Assembly (NCBI RefSeq): GCF_015999335.1
Contig: NZ_JAEACP010000005.1
Span: 62,001 to 126,000, forward strand
Source: Tabrizicola soli
GTDB taxonomy: Bacteria; Pseudomonadota; Alphaproteobacteria; Rhodobacterales; Rhodobacteraceae
DNA length: 64,000 nucleotides
Reading direction: 5' to 3'
Shown here piece by piece: positions 35,723 through 42,841 of this stretch (positions within the stretch are counted from its first letter, which is position 1; each line of letters opens with the position of its first letter). Under the pieces are notes generated by a model. That model saw nothing but the letters and a program-made list of their open reading frames with translations. It ran no database searches and was not told the DNA's origin. The position numbers were made by a program, and so were the translations under genes.

Positions 35723-35773
35723 TGCGCGGCGGGGCACTTGTTCCATCCCGGCGCGCGGATAGAGTTTGGCATC

Positions 35774-37714
35774 ATGCGTGGCCTTCTCCATCCGCTCCTC
35801 TGCGCCCTTGCCCTGTCCGGGTCTCCTGCCCTGGCCGAGGTGCGGGCGGTTCTGGTCGGGGTGGGCGACTATCTGGTGCTGGACGCCGACCTGAAGGGAC
35901 CGGCGAACGACGTCCGCCTGATGGCCGGGACGCTGGCCGCGCGGGGTGTTCCCGCCGGGGCGATGATGGTGCTGACCTCCGATCCCTCGGGCCTGCCGGC
36001 GGGGGTGGCGACGGGTCCGCCGCTGCGGGCCGGGATCATGGCGGCGCTTGACGCCGCGGCGGCGGAATCGCAGCCGGGCGACACGCTGGTCTTCTATTTC
36101 TCGGGCCACGGCGCGCAGGCGCCGGACATGTCGGGGGATGAGGGCGGGGGCCATGACGAGATCCTCCTGCCCGCCGACGCCTTGGGCTGGAAGGGCGCGA
36201 TCGGGGCGGTCGAGAATGCGATCCTGGACGATGAGTTGCAGGAATGGGCGCAGGGCGCGCTGGCGCGGGGCGTGCGGGTCGTGGGGCTGATCGACGCCTG
36301 CCATTCGGCCACCGGGTTCCGGGCGCTGGGCGCGGGGGGCGTGGCGCGGGTGGTGGAGGAAGGCCTGCTGGGCATCCCCGAGGATGTGGCGCCGGTCGTG
36401 GGCGATCCCCTGCCGCCCTTGAGCGGGGAGTTCGTGTTCCTCTATTCCTCGCAATCCGACCAGCGGTCGTTCGAATATCCGATGGCCGACGGCACATGGC
36501 ATGGCGAGTTCACCCTGCGGCTGGCCCAGGTCCTGCGCGAGGCGCCGGGGGCAAGCTGGGCACAGGTCCTGGCGGCCACGACCGAGGCGATGGTGCAGGG
36601 CCCGGCCCGGCAGATGCCCGAGGGCGAGGGGCCGCTCCTGGAGGCGCAGGTCTTCGGCGAGGGGACGGGCGCGACGCGGTGGCCCGTCGTCGCCGGGAAG
36701 CTGGAGGGGGGCCTCCTGCAGGGGTTGGCGCAGGGGGCCGAGGTGGCGGTCTACGCGGAAGCCTCGGGCGGGGAGCCGCTGGCGGTGCTTGCGCTGGTCC
36801 GGGTGACGGCGCGCGAGGCGCGGATCGCCGGGGTGGTGCCCGAGGGCGCGGCCTGGGCCGAACTGGTCAGCGCCCCGCCGCCCGAGCCCCTGGCGCTGGC
36901 CGCCCCGGTGCGCGCCGATCCGGACGACGGCCGGGACTATGCCGCCTGGACCGCCGCCCTGCCGCCGCCGGGACCGGGGCCCGATCTGGTGCCGATCCTG
37001 GTGGACGGGGGGGTGGCGCTGGCCGGGGCGGACGGGGTGCTGGACCCGGCGGGGCCCGGCTCCTCACCCCGGATCGTGGCGGGTGACGGCGAGACGCCCG
37101 GCGAGGCGGTGGCGCGGATGCTGGACCAGGCGGCGCAGGGGCTGCGGCTGCGCGAGGTGCTGGCAGGTGCCACCGGGCGCGGGCTGACCGCGACCCCGCC
37201 GCTGACGATGACGGTGGAGCGGCGGGCGGCACTGGGTGGCTGCGGCACGGTGGGCGAGGCGGAGGCGTTCGATCCGGCAACGGGGGTGGCGCCCTGCGAC
37301 CAGCTCTGGCTGGTGCTGAAGAACACCGGCGGCAAGGCGCAGGACGTCTCGGTCCTGTATTTCGCGGCGGATTTCGCGGTGACGCCGATCTGGCCCATGC
37401 AGAATCTGGCGAACCGGCTGGCCCCCGGCGAAACCACCCGCGTCGGCCTGATGATCGAGGAAGGCAGCGCGGCGGGGCTGGAGGAGATCTGGGTGCTGGC
37501 GGTGCCGGCCGATCCCGCAGCGCCCCGCGTGGACCTGACGCGCCTCGCCGCGCCCGAGCGGGCGCGCGCGGCCGGGACGGATGCGATGTCGCTCTGGCTG
37601 GAGGGTCGGCTGGACCCTGAGGCGCGGAGCCGAGGCTTTACCCTGAAACCCGCCCCGCTGGTGATGCTGCGCCAGCTGGTGCGCCTGACCCCCAAGATTG
37701 CCATGGAGAATTGA
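35774..37714 (+). CDS. Secreted caspase-fold (C14) peptidase 2
   Basis: A 646-residue protein with a signal peptide (MRGLLHPLLCALALSGSPALA, cleavage after 21). The caspase-like domain has H112 (YFSGHGAQ) and C176 (IDACHSATG). D46 (KGPANDV) and D174 match the basic-P1 pocket positions of metacaspases, as in peptidase 1. The C-terminal region at about 510-565 (VSVLYFAADFAVTPIWP) is shared with peptidase 1. The zymogen gene starts one base after its stop, so the two are probably made together. The substrate is not known; the neighbouring zymogen is a candidate. Confidence 0.88.
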   Translation: MRGLLHPLLCALALSGSPALAEVRAVLVGVGDYLVLDADLKGPANDVRLMAGTLAARGVPAGAMMVLTSDPSGLPAGVATGPPLRAGIMAALDAAAAESQPGDTLVFYFSGHGAQAPDMSGDEGGGHDEILLPADALGWKGAIGAVENAILDDELQEWAQGALARGVRVVGLIDACHSATGFRALGAGGVARVVEEGLLGIPEDVAPVVGDPLPPLSGEFVFLYSSQSDQRSFEYPMADGTWHGEFTLRLAQVLREAPGASWAQVLAATTEAMVQGPARQMPEGEGPLLEAQVFGEGTGATRWPVVAGKLEGGLLQGLAQGAEVAVYAEASGGEPLAVLALVRVTAREARIAGVVPEGAAWAELVSAPPPEPLALAAPVRADPDDGRDYAAWTAALPPPGPGPDLVPILVDGGVALAGADGVLDPAGPGSSPRIVAGDGETPGEAVARMLDQAAQGLRLREVLAGATGRGLTATPPLTMTVERRAALGGCGTVGEAEAFDPATGVAPCDQLWLVLKNTGGKAQDVSVLYFAADFAVTPIWPMQNLANRLAPGETTRVGLMIEEGSAAGLEEIWVLAVPADPAAPRVDLTRLAAPERARAAGTDAMSLWLEGRLDPEARSRGFTLKPAPLVMLRQLVRLTPKIAMEN

Positions 37715-37715
37715 G

Positions 37716-38762
37716 ATGCGGAACGCCCTTCCCCTGCTTGCCCTCGCCGTCGCCCTCACCGTCCCGGCCCAGGCCGAGGAGACGGGATTTGCCGTGCCCA
37801 GGGCGGTGACGGCCTCGCCCTACGAATATGCCAGGTCCGGCGCCAAGGCCGAGCGCGCGAAGACGGCGGATGCGGCGGGCGCCAAGGTCATCGGCGGCGA
37901 GGTCGCGGCCGAGGGCGCCTGGCCCTGGCAGGTGGCGCTCCTGATCGCCGGGGCCGAGGTCGGCACGGATGCCCAGTTCTGCGGCGGCTCGCTGGTCATG
38001 GACCGCTGGGTGCTGACGGCGGCGCATTGCATCCACATGCCGCAGGAGGATGGCAGTTTCGCCGACCTCATGCCGCAGGAGGTCGCGATCCTGGTCGGCA
38101 CCAACGCGCTGCAGCCGGGCAAGGGCGACCTGATCCCGGTCGAGGCGATCTTCCGCCACCCGTCCTATTCGGGCGCCCAGTTCGATTTCGACATCGCGCT
38201 GGTCAAGCTTGCCCGTGCGCCGAAGGTGCCGTTCCAGACCATCGAGGTGCCGGACGCCGAATACGGCGACATCCTGAACCGGCAGGGCGTGACCACGATC
38301 GTCACCGGCTGGGGCCTGCAGGAGGGCGCGATGGCCTCGCCGCAGTTGCGGCAGGCGCAGATCCAGGTGCTGGACCGCGAACTGTGCAATTCTGCGATGC
38401 TGGAGGCGATGGCCGAGGATGCCGCGGGCGGCTTCGGCTATGCGGTGCAGACGCTGGGGGTGGGCGAAGCGGACGCCTATGCGATCTGGGACGAGCTTCT
38501 GGCCCGCGCGCCGAAGCCGGTGAGCGAGAACATGATCTGCTCGGGCACCTTCGAGGGTGGCAAGACCAGTTGCAACGGCGACAGCGGCGGGCCGCTGGTC
38601 GTGCCGCTGGAGGATGGCGGCTATATCCAGGCCGGGATCGTGAGCTGGGGCCTGAGCGCCCGGTCGGGCCAGGGCTGCGAGGAGACGGCGCTGTTCTCGG
38701 CCTATACCAACATCTCGCATTTCGTGCCCTGGCTGAACGAGGTGATCGCGGCCAATCCCTGA
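37716..38762 (+). CDS. Secreted chymotrypsin-fold (S1A) serine protease zymogen
   Basis: A 348-residue protease of the type common in animals. Signal peptide to AQA20, a propeptide (21-57), and the activation site K57|V58-IGG. The triad is H104 (LTAAHC), D159 (DFDIALVKL) and S290 (CNGDSGGPL). The residue at the trypsin 189 position, six before the Ser, is T284 rather than Asp, so cleavage after Lys/Arg is not expected. It therefore probably needs another protease for activation. ATG 37716 follows GGAGAATTG. An additional insert with GGFGYAVQTLGVGEADAY lies before the Ser segment. Confidence 0.9.
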   Translation: MRNALPLLALAVALTVPAQAEETGFAVPRAVTASPYEYARSGAKAERAKTADAAGAKVIGGEVAAEGAWPWQVALLIAGAEVGTDAQFCGGSLVMDRWVLTAAHCIHMPQEDGSFADLMPQEVAILVGTNALQPGKGDLIPVEAIFRHPSYSGAQFDFDIALVKLARAPKVPFQTIEVPDAEYGDILNRQGVTTIVTGWGLQEGAMASPQLRQAQIQVLDRELCNSAMLEAMAEDAAGGFGYAVQTLGVGEADAYAIWDELLARAPKPVSENMICSGTFEGGKTSCNGDSGGPLVVPLEDGGYIQAGIVSWGLSARSGQGCEETALFSAYTNISHFVPWLNEVIAANP

Positions 38763-38915
38763 GTTCGGCCCGTTCAATCGAGCGCGTTCCGCGCAAGCCT
38801 TTTCTCTCGCTCCCGCGCGTGAAGAACGCGCAGGGGCGAGGCTGGTGGGGTTTCACCCCCGATCCCCCGGAGTATCTGCAAAAAGAACAAGATGGGTCGC
38901 CTTGCGGTGTGACGC

Positions 38916-38945
38916 AAAAGGCCCGGGACGCGCGCGCCCCGGGCC
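38916..38945 (-). terminator. Intrinsic terminator for PPC-like protein 2
   Basis: On the minus strand GGCCCGGGG and its complement form an 8-9 bp stem followed by TTTT. It lies 22 bases after the PPC-like gene stop (38968) and also faces the convergent zymogen gene. Confidence 0.8.
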
Positions 38946-38967
38946 GTGCTCTCCGCCGCTGGCGGGG

Positions 38968-39792
38968 TCAGTTCGTCATCAGGTAATAGCTGTTCCGCAC
39001 CCCGCCCATGTTCTGCACGGTGACGTAGAAATAGCCGTCCCAGGCCGGGGTGAAATCGCAGTAGAGCTTGTCGGACCAGCTGACGTCATAGCAGATGACA
39101 TTGCCGTTCTCGTCGGTGACGGCCACGTCCAGGTCGGCGTCCCCGTCGCCGACGATGGCGACCTCGGCGTAGGAATTGCCGTAGAACGGCACCTCCCAGA
39201 CATCGGTTTGGCCGGCCGGCAGGCGCGAGAGCCACTGCACCGCCCCGCCGATCCGCCCGCGCGAGCCTTCGGCCATGGCGTCGTCGATCAGCCCGAGGAG
39301 CGCCTCGTCCCCGGCGGCGAGTTCCTTGGCCTTGGCGAACATCGCATCGGCGGTGACCGGGGCATCGGCCGCGCCTTCATCCTCGGAGGTGGCGTTGAAG
39401 AAGGTGGCCTTCCCGGCCGCGCGGGGGCTGCCGTCGTTCATCATCGGGGCGGGCGCCGCGGGGGCGGCGGGGGCGGCCTTCTTGCGGAAGCTTTCCTGCC
39501 CGCCCTCGGCGAAGACGACCTTGGCAGGGTCGAGGGCGGCGGGCTCGGCCGTGGCGACCTCGACCGAGGCGGCCAGCTTGGCGGCGGCGAGCACGGTGAT
39601 CGCATCGCCCTGGGCGACGCCGGTGGCGTAGAGCTCCTGCGCAAGGCCCATGGTGGTCGCGCCGCCGGGGGTGGCGCCCTCGGCCGAGGGGCCGACGTTC
39701 GCGCCGGACTTGTCCTGCGCCATCAGCGGAAGCGAGAGCGCGGCCAGCATGGCGGTGGTGGCAAGCGCGAGGGAAAGGCGTTTCTGCGTCAT
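38968..39792 (-). CDS. Secreted PPC-like protein 2 (C-x10-C-x2-TPA family)
   Basis: A 274-residue secreted protein, signal peptide ending SLPLMA|QD. The helical part has LYATGVAQGDAITVLAAAKLA, then an Ala/Pro linker (APAAPAAPAP), the helix LLGLIDDAM, and a beta domain with VAIVGDGDADLDVAVTDENG that looks like a PPC or C2-like fold. The signature is C234-x10-C245-DFTPA, ending NSYYLMTN. It is the longest of three paralogues here. ATG 39792 has AAGAAGG upstream. A terminator-like hairpin stands in its leader. Confidence 0.75.
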   Translation of the reverse strand: MTQKRLSLALATTAMLAALSLPLMAQDKSGANVGPSAEGATPGGATTMGLAQELYATGVAQGDAITVLAAAKLAASVEVATAEPAALDPAKVVFAEGGQESFRKKAAPAAPAAPAPMMNDGSPRAAGKATFFNATSEDEGAADAPVTADAMFAKAKELAAGDEALLGLIDDAMAEGSRGRIGGAVQWLSRLPAGQTDVWEVPFYGNSYAEVAIVGDGDADLDVAVTDENGNVICYDVSWSDKLYCDFTPAWDGYFYVTVQNMGGVRNSYYLMTN

Positions 39793-39807
39793 CTCGTTAC
39801 CTTCTTG

Positions 39808-39832
39808 AAAAAACCGGCCCGGAACCGGCCGG
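39808..39832 (-). terminator. Hairpin plus T run in the leader of PPC-like protein 2
   Basis: CCGGCC (39814-39819) pairs with GGCCGG (39827-39832) around a 7-base loop; on the minus strand six Ts follow, immediately before the ribosome site. It may end PPC-like 3 transcripts or attenuate PPC-like 2. Confidence 0.65.
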
Positions 39833-39882
39833 ACTGACCGCATCCTTGCAGGGAGTCACGCGTTTGAGAAGGTGGCACCGCG

Positions 39883-39897
39883 TGACAAATGCCGTCA
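39883..39897. promoter_or_regulatory. Cluster motif copy 3 (TGACAAATGCCGTCA)
   Basis: Third copy of the TGAC-N7-GTCA motif, 90 bases before PPC-like protein 2 and one base beyond the stop of PPC-like protein 3 on the same strand. On the minus strand it reads TGACGGCATTTGTCA. Confidence 0.65.
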
Positions 39898-39898
39898 C

Positions 39899-40573
39899 TC
39901 AGTTTCCGATCAGCCGGTAGCTGTTCACGCTTGCGCCCGGATTGCGGATGGTGACGGTGAAAAAGCCGTTGCGGGCCGGCGTCAGGCTGCAGAGCGCCGG
40001 TTGCGCGCTGGCCGGGCGGGTGCACAGGGTGGCGCCGGTCTCGTCGGTCAGGGCAAGGGCCAGCGGACCGTCGCCATCGCCGATCAGGCCGATCTCGGCC
40101 GCGACCTCGCCGAAGAGGGGCAGGGTCCAGCGGTCGGTCTGGCCGGGGGCAAGCTCGGCCGTGGCGACAAGGGCGGTGGGCAGGGCGCCGTGCGGCAGCT
40201 GGGCGTCCAGGGCATAGACCAGGTCCTGCAGGTCCGGGTCCTCGCCCGCGAGGTTGCGCGCCATGGCCATCGCCGCCTCGCCGCCCGGATCGGGCGCGGC
40301 GGGAGCGCCGGGGGGCGCGTCCTGCGGGGCCTTGCCCCCGGTCTCGCGGGTCCAGCCAACGGCGGGGCGCTGGCTGATCCCGCGCGCCAGCCGGATCGCT
40401 GCCAGAAGCGCCATGACCTCGCCCCGCTCCAGCGCCGCCTGCTGCGCGCGCTGGGCCAGCACCAGCCGGGCGGCGCTGCCGGGCGCGCCGCCGGCGGGGC
40501 GCGAGAGGTTCGGCGCCTCGGCCAGGGCGGGCAGGGCGGCAAGGGCAAGGATCGGCAGCAGGCGCAGGGTCAT
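39899..40573 (-). CDS. Secreted PPC-like protein 3 (C-x10-C-x2-TPA family)
   Basis: A 224-residue secreted protein, signal peptide ending LPALA|EA. The helical part has QQAALERGEVMALLAAIRLA, then a Pro/Ala linker and the beta domain PGQTDRWTLPLFGEVAAEIGLIGDGDGPLALALTDETG. The signature is C184-x10-C195-SLTPA, ending NSYRLIGN. The three paralogues share the Cys pair, TPA and the Tyr-rich end. No clear ribosome site stands before ATG 40573 and no TGAC motif was seen in its upstream gap. Confidence 0.75.
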   Translation of the reverse strand: MTLRLLPILALAALPALAEAPNLSRPAGGAPGSAARLVLAQRAQQAALERGEVMALLAAIRLARGISQRPAVGWTRETGGKAPQDAPPGAPAAPDPGGEAAMAMARNLAGEDPDLQDLVYALDAQLPHGALPTALVATAELAPGQTDRWTLPLFGEVAAEIGLIGDGDGPLALALTDETGATLCTRPASAQPALCSLTPARNGFFTVTIRNPGASVNSYRLIGN

Positions 40574-40691
40574 GGGCGGTCCGGTTCGGGCATGGGGTCC
40601 GTTGTGGCAAAGAGGGGCGGCAGCGGCAAGCCCGCGCGACCTTTCCGAGGCGCGCGTTTCGCGCTAGCAGGTGGCAAAGGGGAGAAAGACG

Positions 40692-41840
40692 ATGCGCGGG
40701 ATACTCGACCGGCTGGTGGGTTTCGACACGGTAAGCTCGAAGCCGAACATCGCGCTGATGGACTATGTGAAGGACCTCCTGGAAGGCGCGGGGATCGCGG
40801 TGACGCTGGTGCCGGACGCGGAGGGCGGCAAGGCGAATCTCTATGCCACCACGGGACCGGAGGGGATGGGGGGCGTGATGCTCTCGGGCCATACCGACGT
40901 GGTGCCGGTCGAGGGCCAGGCCTGGACGAAACCGCCCTTCGCGCTGACCGAGGAGGCGGGGCGGTATTACGGGCGCGGCACGACCGACATGAAGGGCTTC
41001 GTCGCCTGCGCGGTCGAGGCGATGCTGCTGGCCGCGCGCCGGCCGCTGCGGGTGCCGCTGCACCTGGCGCTCTCCTACGACGAGGAGGTGGGCTGCATGG
41101 GGGTGCGCAGCCTGATCGACCTGCTGGCCGCGGCCCCGGTCCGGCCCCGGTTCTGCATCGTCGGAGAGCCGACCGGGATGCAGGTCGCCACCGGCCACAA
41201 GGGCAAGGTCGCGCTGCGGGCCAGCTGCACCGGGCGCGAGGGACATTCGGCGCTGGCGCCCCTGGCGCTGAACGCGCTGCATCTGGCGGCGGATTTCCTG
41301 GGCGCGGTGCGGCGGCTGCAGGCCGAGGTCGCGGCGACGGGGCTGAAGGACGGCGATTACGACGTGCCCTACAGCACGCTGCATGTCGGCAAGATGGCGG
41401 GGGGCGTGCAGGTCAACATCGTACCGAACCATGCCGTGCTGGATTTCGAGATCCGCGCCCTGGCCGGCGAGGATGTGGCCGCGCTGATCGCCCGGCTGGA
41501 AGCCGAGGCCGAGGCGATCGTCGCCCCCTTGCGCGCCGAGTTCCCCGAGGCCGCGATCCGGGTGGAACGGCTTTGGGACTATCCGGGGCTCGGCACGCCC
41601 TCGGATGCGGAGGTGGTGAATTTCGTCAAGGGGCTGACCGGGGCGAACGGCACGATCAAGGTGGCCTTCGGCACCGAGGGCGGGCTCTTCGACCAGCGGC
41701 TGGGGGTGCCCACGGTGATCTGCGGTCCGGGCTCGATGGCGCAGGGCCACAAGCCGGACGAATTCGTCTCGGTCGAACAGCTGGAGCTGTGCCGGGGGAT
41801 GCTGGATCGGCTGGTGGATCGGCTGGAAGGCGGGTTCTGA
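40692..41840 (+). CDS. argE: Acetylornithine deacetylase-type M20 peptidase
   Basis: A 382-residue metal amidohydrolase. Metal ligands are the His and Asp in LSGHTDVVPV and RGTTDMKG, the catalytic Glu-Glu in SYDEEVGCMG, and the late HKPDEFVS. The segment CIVGEPTGMQVATGHKGKVALR is typical of ArgE/DapE enzymes, and ArgE is the closest by overall look. It would release acetate from N-acetylornithine, but related substrates are possible. GGGGAGAAAG precedes ATG 40692. A tandem hairpin element follows. Confidence 0.85.
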   Translation: MRGILDRLVGFDTVSSKPNIALMDYVKDLLEGAGIAVTLVPDAEGGKANLYATTGPEGMGGVMLSGHTDVVPVEGQAWTKPPFALTEEAGRYYGRGTTDMKGFVACAVEAMLLAARRPLRVPLHLALSYDEEVGCMGVRSLIDLLAAAPVRPRFCIVGEPTGMQVATGHKGKVALRASCTGREGHSALAPLALNALHLAADFLGAVRRLQAEVAATGLKDGDYDVPYSTLHVGKMAGGVQVNIVPNHAVLDFEIRALAGEDVAALIARLEAEAEAIVAPLRAEFPEAAIRVERLWDYPGLGTPSDAEVVNFVKGLTGANGTIKVAFGTEGGLFDQRLGVPTVICGPGSMAQGHKPDEFVSVEQLELCRGMLDRLVDRLEGGF

Positions 41841-41847
41841 GGGCGGG

Positions 41848-41915
41848 GCACCGATTTCTTTAAAGAAATCGTGACGGAAATCGAAGATTTCCGGTGCGGA
41901 TTTTGGAAAAATCCG
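41848..41915. terminator. Three tandem hairpins between argE and the MerR gene
   Basis: Hairpins are at 41853-41870 (GATTTCTTTAAAGAAATC), 41876-41892 (GGAAATCGAAGATTTCC) and 41897-41915 (CGGATTTT-GG-AAAAATCCG). GCACCG (41848-41853) can also pair with CGGTGC (41892-41897) around the first two. It shares its layout and spacer GTGACGGAA with the array at 8451-8527. Confidence 0.6.
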
Positions 41916-41924
41916 CGCGCCGCA

Positions 41925-42308
41925 TCAATCGTCGGGCAGGCGGTCCAGTTCAGCGACCGCCGTTTCCCTCAGGGCGCGCAGGTCGGCGAGGGTGCTGTCC
42001 AGTTCCTCGCGCTGGCGTTCCAGCGCCTGCAGCTGGCGGTCGGCGAGGGCGAGCCAGGCCTGGAGCTGCGGCCGCTCGCCCTTCTTGCCGTAGATCAGCA
42101 GCCACTGGCGGATCTCCTCCAGCGAAAAGCCGAAGCGGCGGCCGCGCAGGATCAGCTTCATCCGCGCCACCTCGCGCGGGCCGTAGAACCGGGCGCGGCC
42201 TTCCTTCTCGGGGGCCAGAAGCTCGATATATTCGTAATAGCGCAGGGTGCGGGGCGTCACGTCGAACCGGCTGCACATTTCCTTGAAGCTGAGGCGGGTC
42301 TCGGTCAT
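41925..42308 (-). CDS. MerR-family transcription regulator
   Basis: A 127-residue regulator. The N-terminal winged helix reads FKEMCSRFDVTPRTLRYYEYIELLAPEKEGRARFYGPREVARM, the standard MerR start. A long dimer coiled coil follows (LQAWLALADRQLQALERQREELDSTLADLRAL). There is no C-terminal metal-binding Cys set, so it probably senses an organic signal. It is divergent from two thioesterase genes and a MATE exporter, its possible targets. Confidence 0.9.
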   Translation of the reverse strand: MTETRLSFKEMCSRFDVTPRTLRYYEYIELLAPEKEGRARFYGPREVARMKLILRGRRFGFSLEEIRQWLLIYGKKGERPQLQAWLALADRQLQALERQREELDSTLADLRALRETAVAELDRLPDD

Positions 42309-42409
42309 CTGCGCCTCCTTTCGTCCTGCAGCCTAGGCGCAAGCGGTCGCACGGCGCAACGGTGACGCTGGGGCTTGCGTTCCCCGCGGGCTGGCGGTTT
42401 GATCGCGCC

Positions 42410-42841
42410 ATGCAAGATCGCGACATCCTGACCATCGCCCGGCAGTTCATCGAGGCGCTGCCGCACAGCCGGGCGCTGGGGATGCGGCTGGAGGAGATGG
42501 GCGAGGGCTGGGCCCTTCTGGCGATGCCCTACGACCGCAAGCTGGTGGGCGATCCGCAGACCGGGGTGATCCATGGCGGCGCGGTTTCGGCGCTGATGGA
42601 CACGGCCTCGGGCGCGGCGGTGCTGTGCCATCCGCAGGCGGGGTTCTCGACCGCGACGCTGGACCTGCGCATCGACTACATGCGCCCCGCGACGCCGGGC
42701 CAGACGATCCGGGCCCGGGCGGAGTGCCACCATGTCACCCGCAGCGTGGCCTTTGTCCGCGCCGTGGCGACGGATGACGACGCGGACCGGCCGGTGGCCA
42801 TGGCGACCGGGGCCTTCACCATCGAGCGGGGCGCGCAATGA
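42410..42841 (+). CDS. Hotdog-fold thioesterase 1 (PaaI-like)
   Basis: A 143-residue hotdog-fold thioesterase that would hydrolyse acyl-CoA. The core GVIHGGAVSALMDTASGAAV carries the HGG and the catalytic Asp of PaaI-like enzymes, and ATLDLRIDYMRPATPG is the second conserved strand. ATG 42410 was preferred to an earlier in-frame codon because the hotdog N-terminus follows. It overlaps thioesterase 2 by ATGA, so the two may act as a heterodimer or pair. Confidence 0.87.
   Translation: MQDRDILTIARQFIEALPHSRALGMRLEEMGEGWALLAMPYDRKLVGDPQTGVIHGGAVSALMDTASGAAVLCHPQAGFSTATLDLRIDYMRPATPGQTIRARAECHHVTRSVAFVRAVATDDDADRPVAMATGAFTIERGAQ

Noticed and set aside
38896-38915. A possible fourth TGAC motif (GTGACGCAAAAGG)
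   Set aside because: It lacks the GTCA half and lies at the terminator of PPC-like protein 2, not before a start codon.
28014-40573. Known nucleotide-sensing conflict or anti-phage systems with caspase and trypsin effectors
   Set aside because: Those use cytosolic effectors with NTPase or death-like adaptor domains. Here every hydrolase is exported, and no NTPase, cyclase or reverse transcriptase is nearby.
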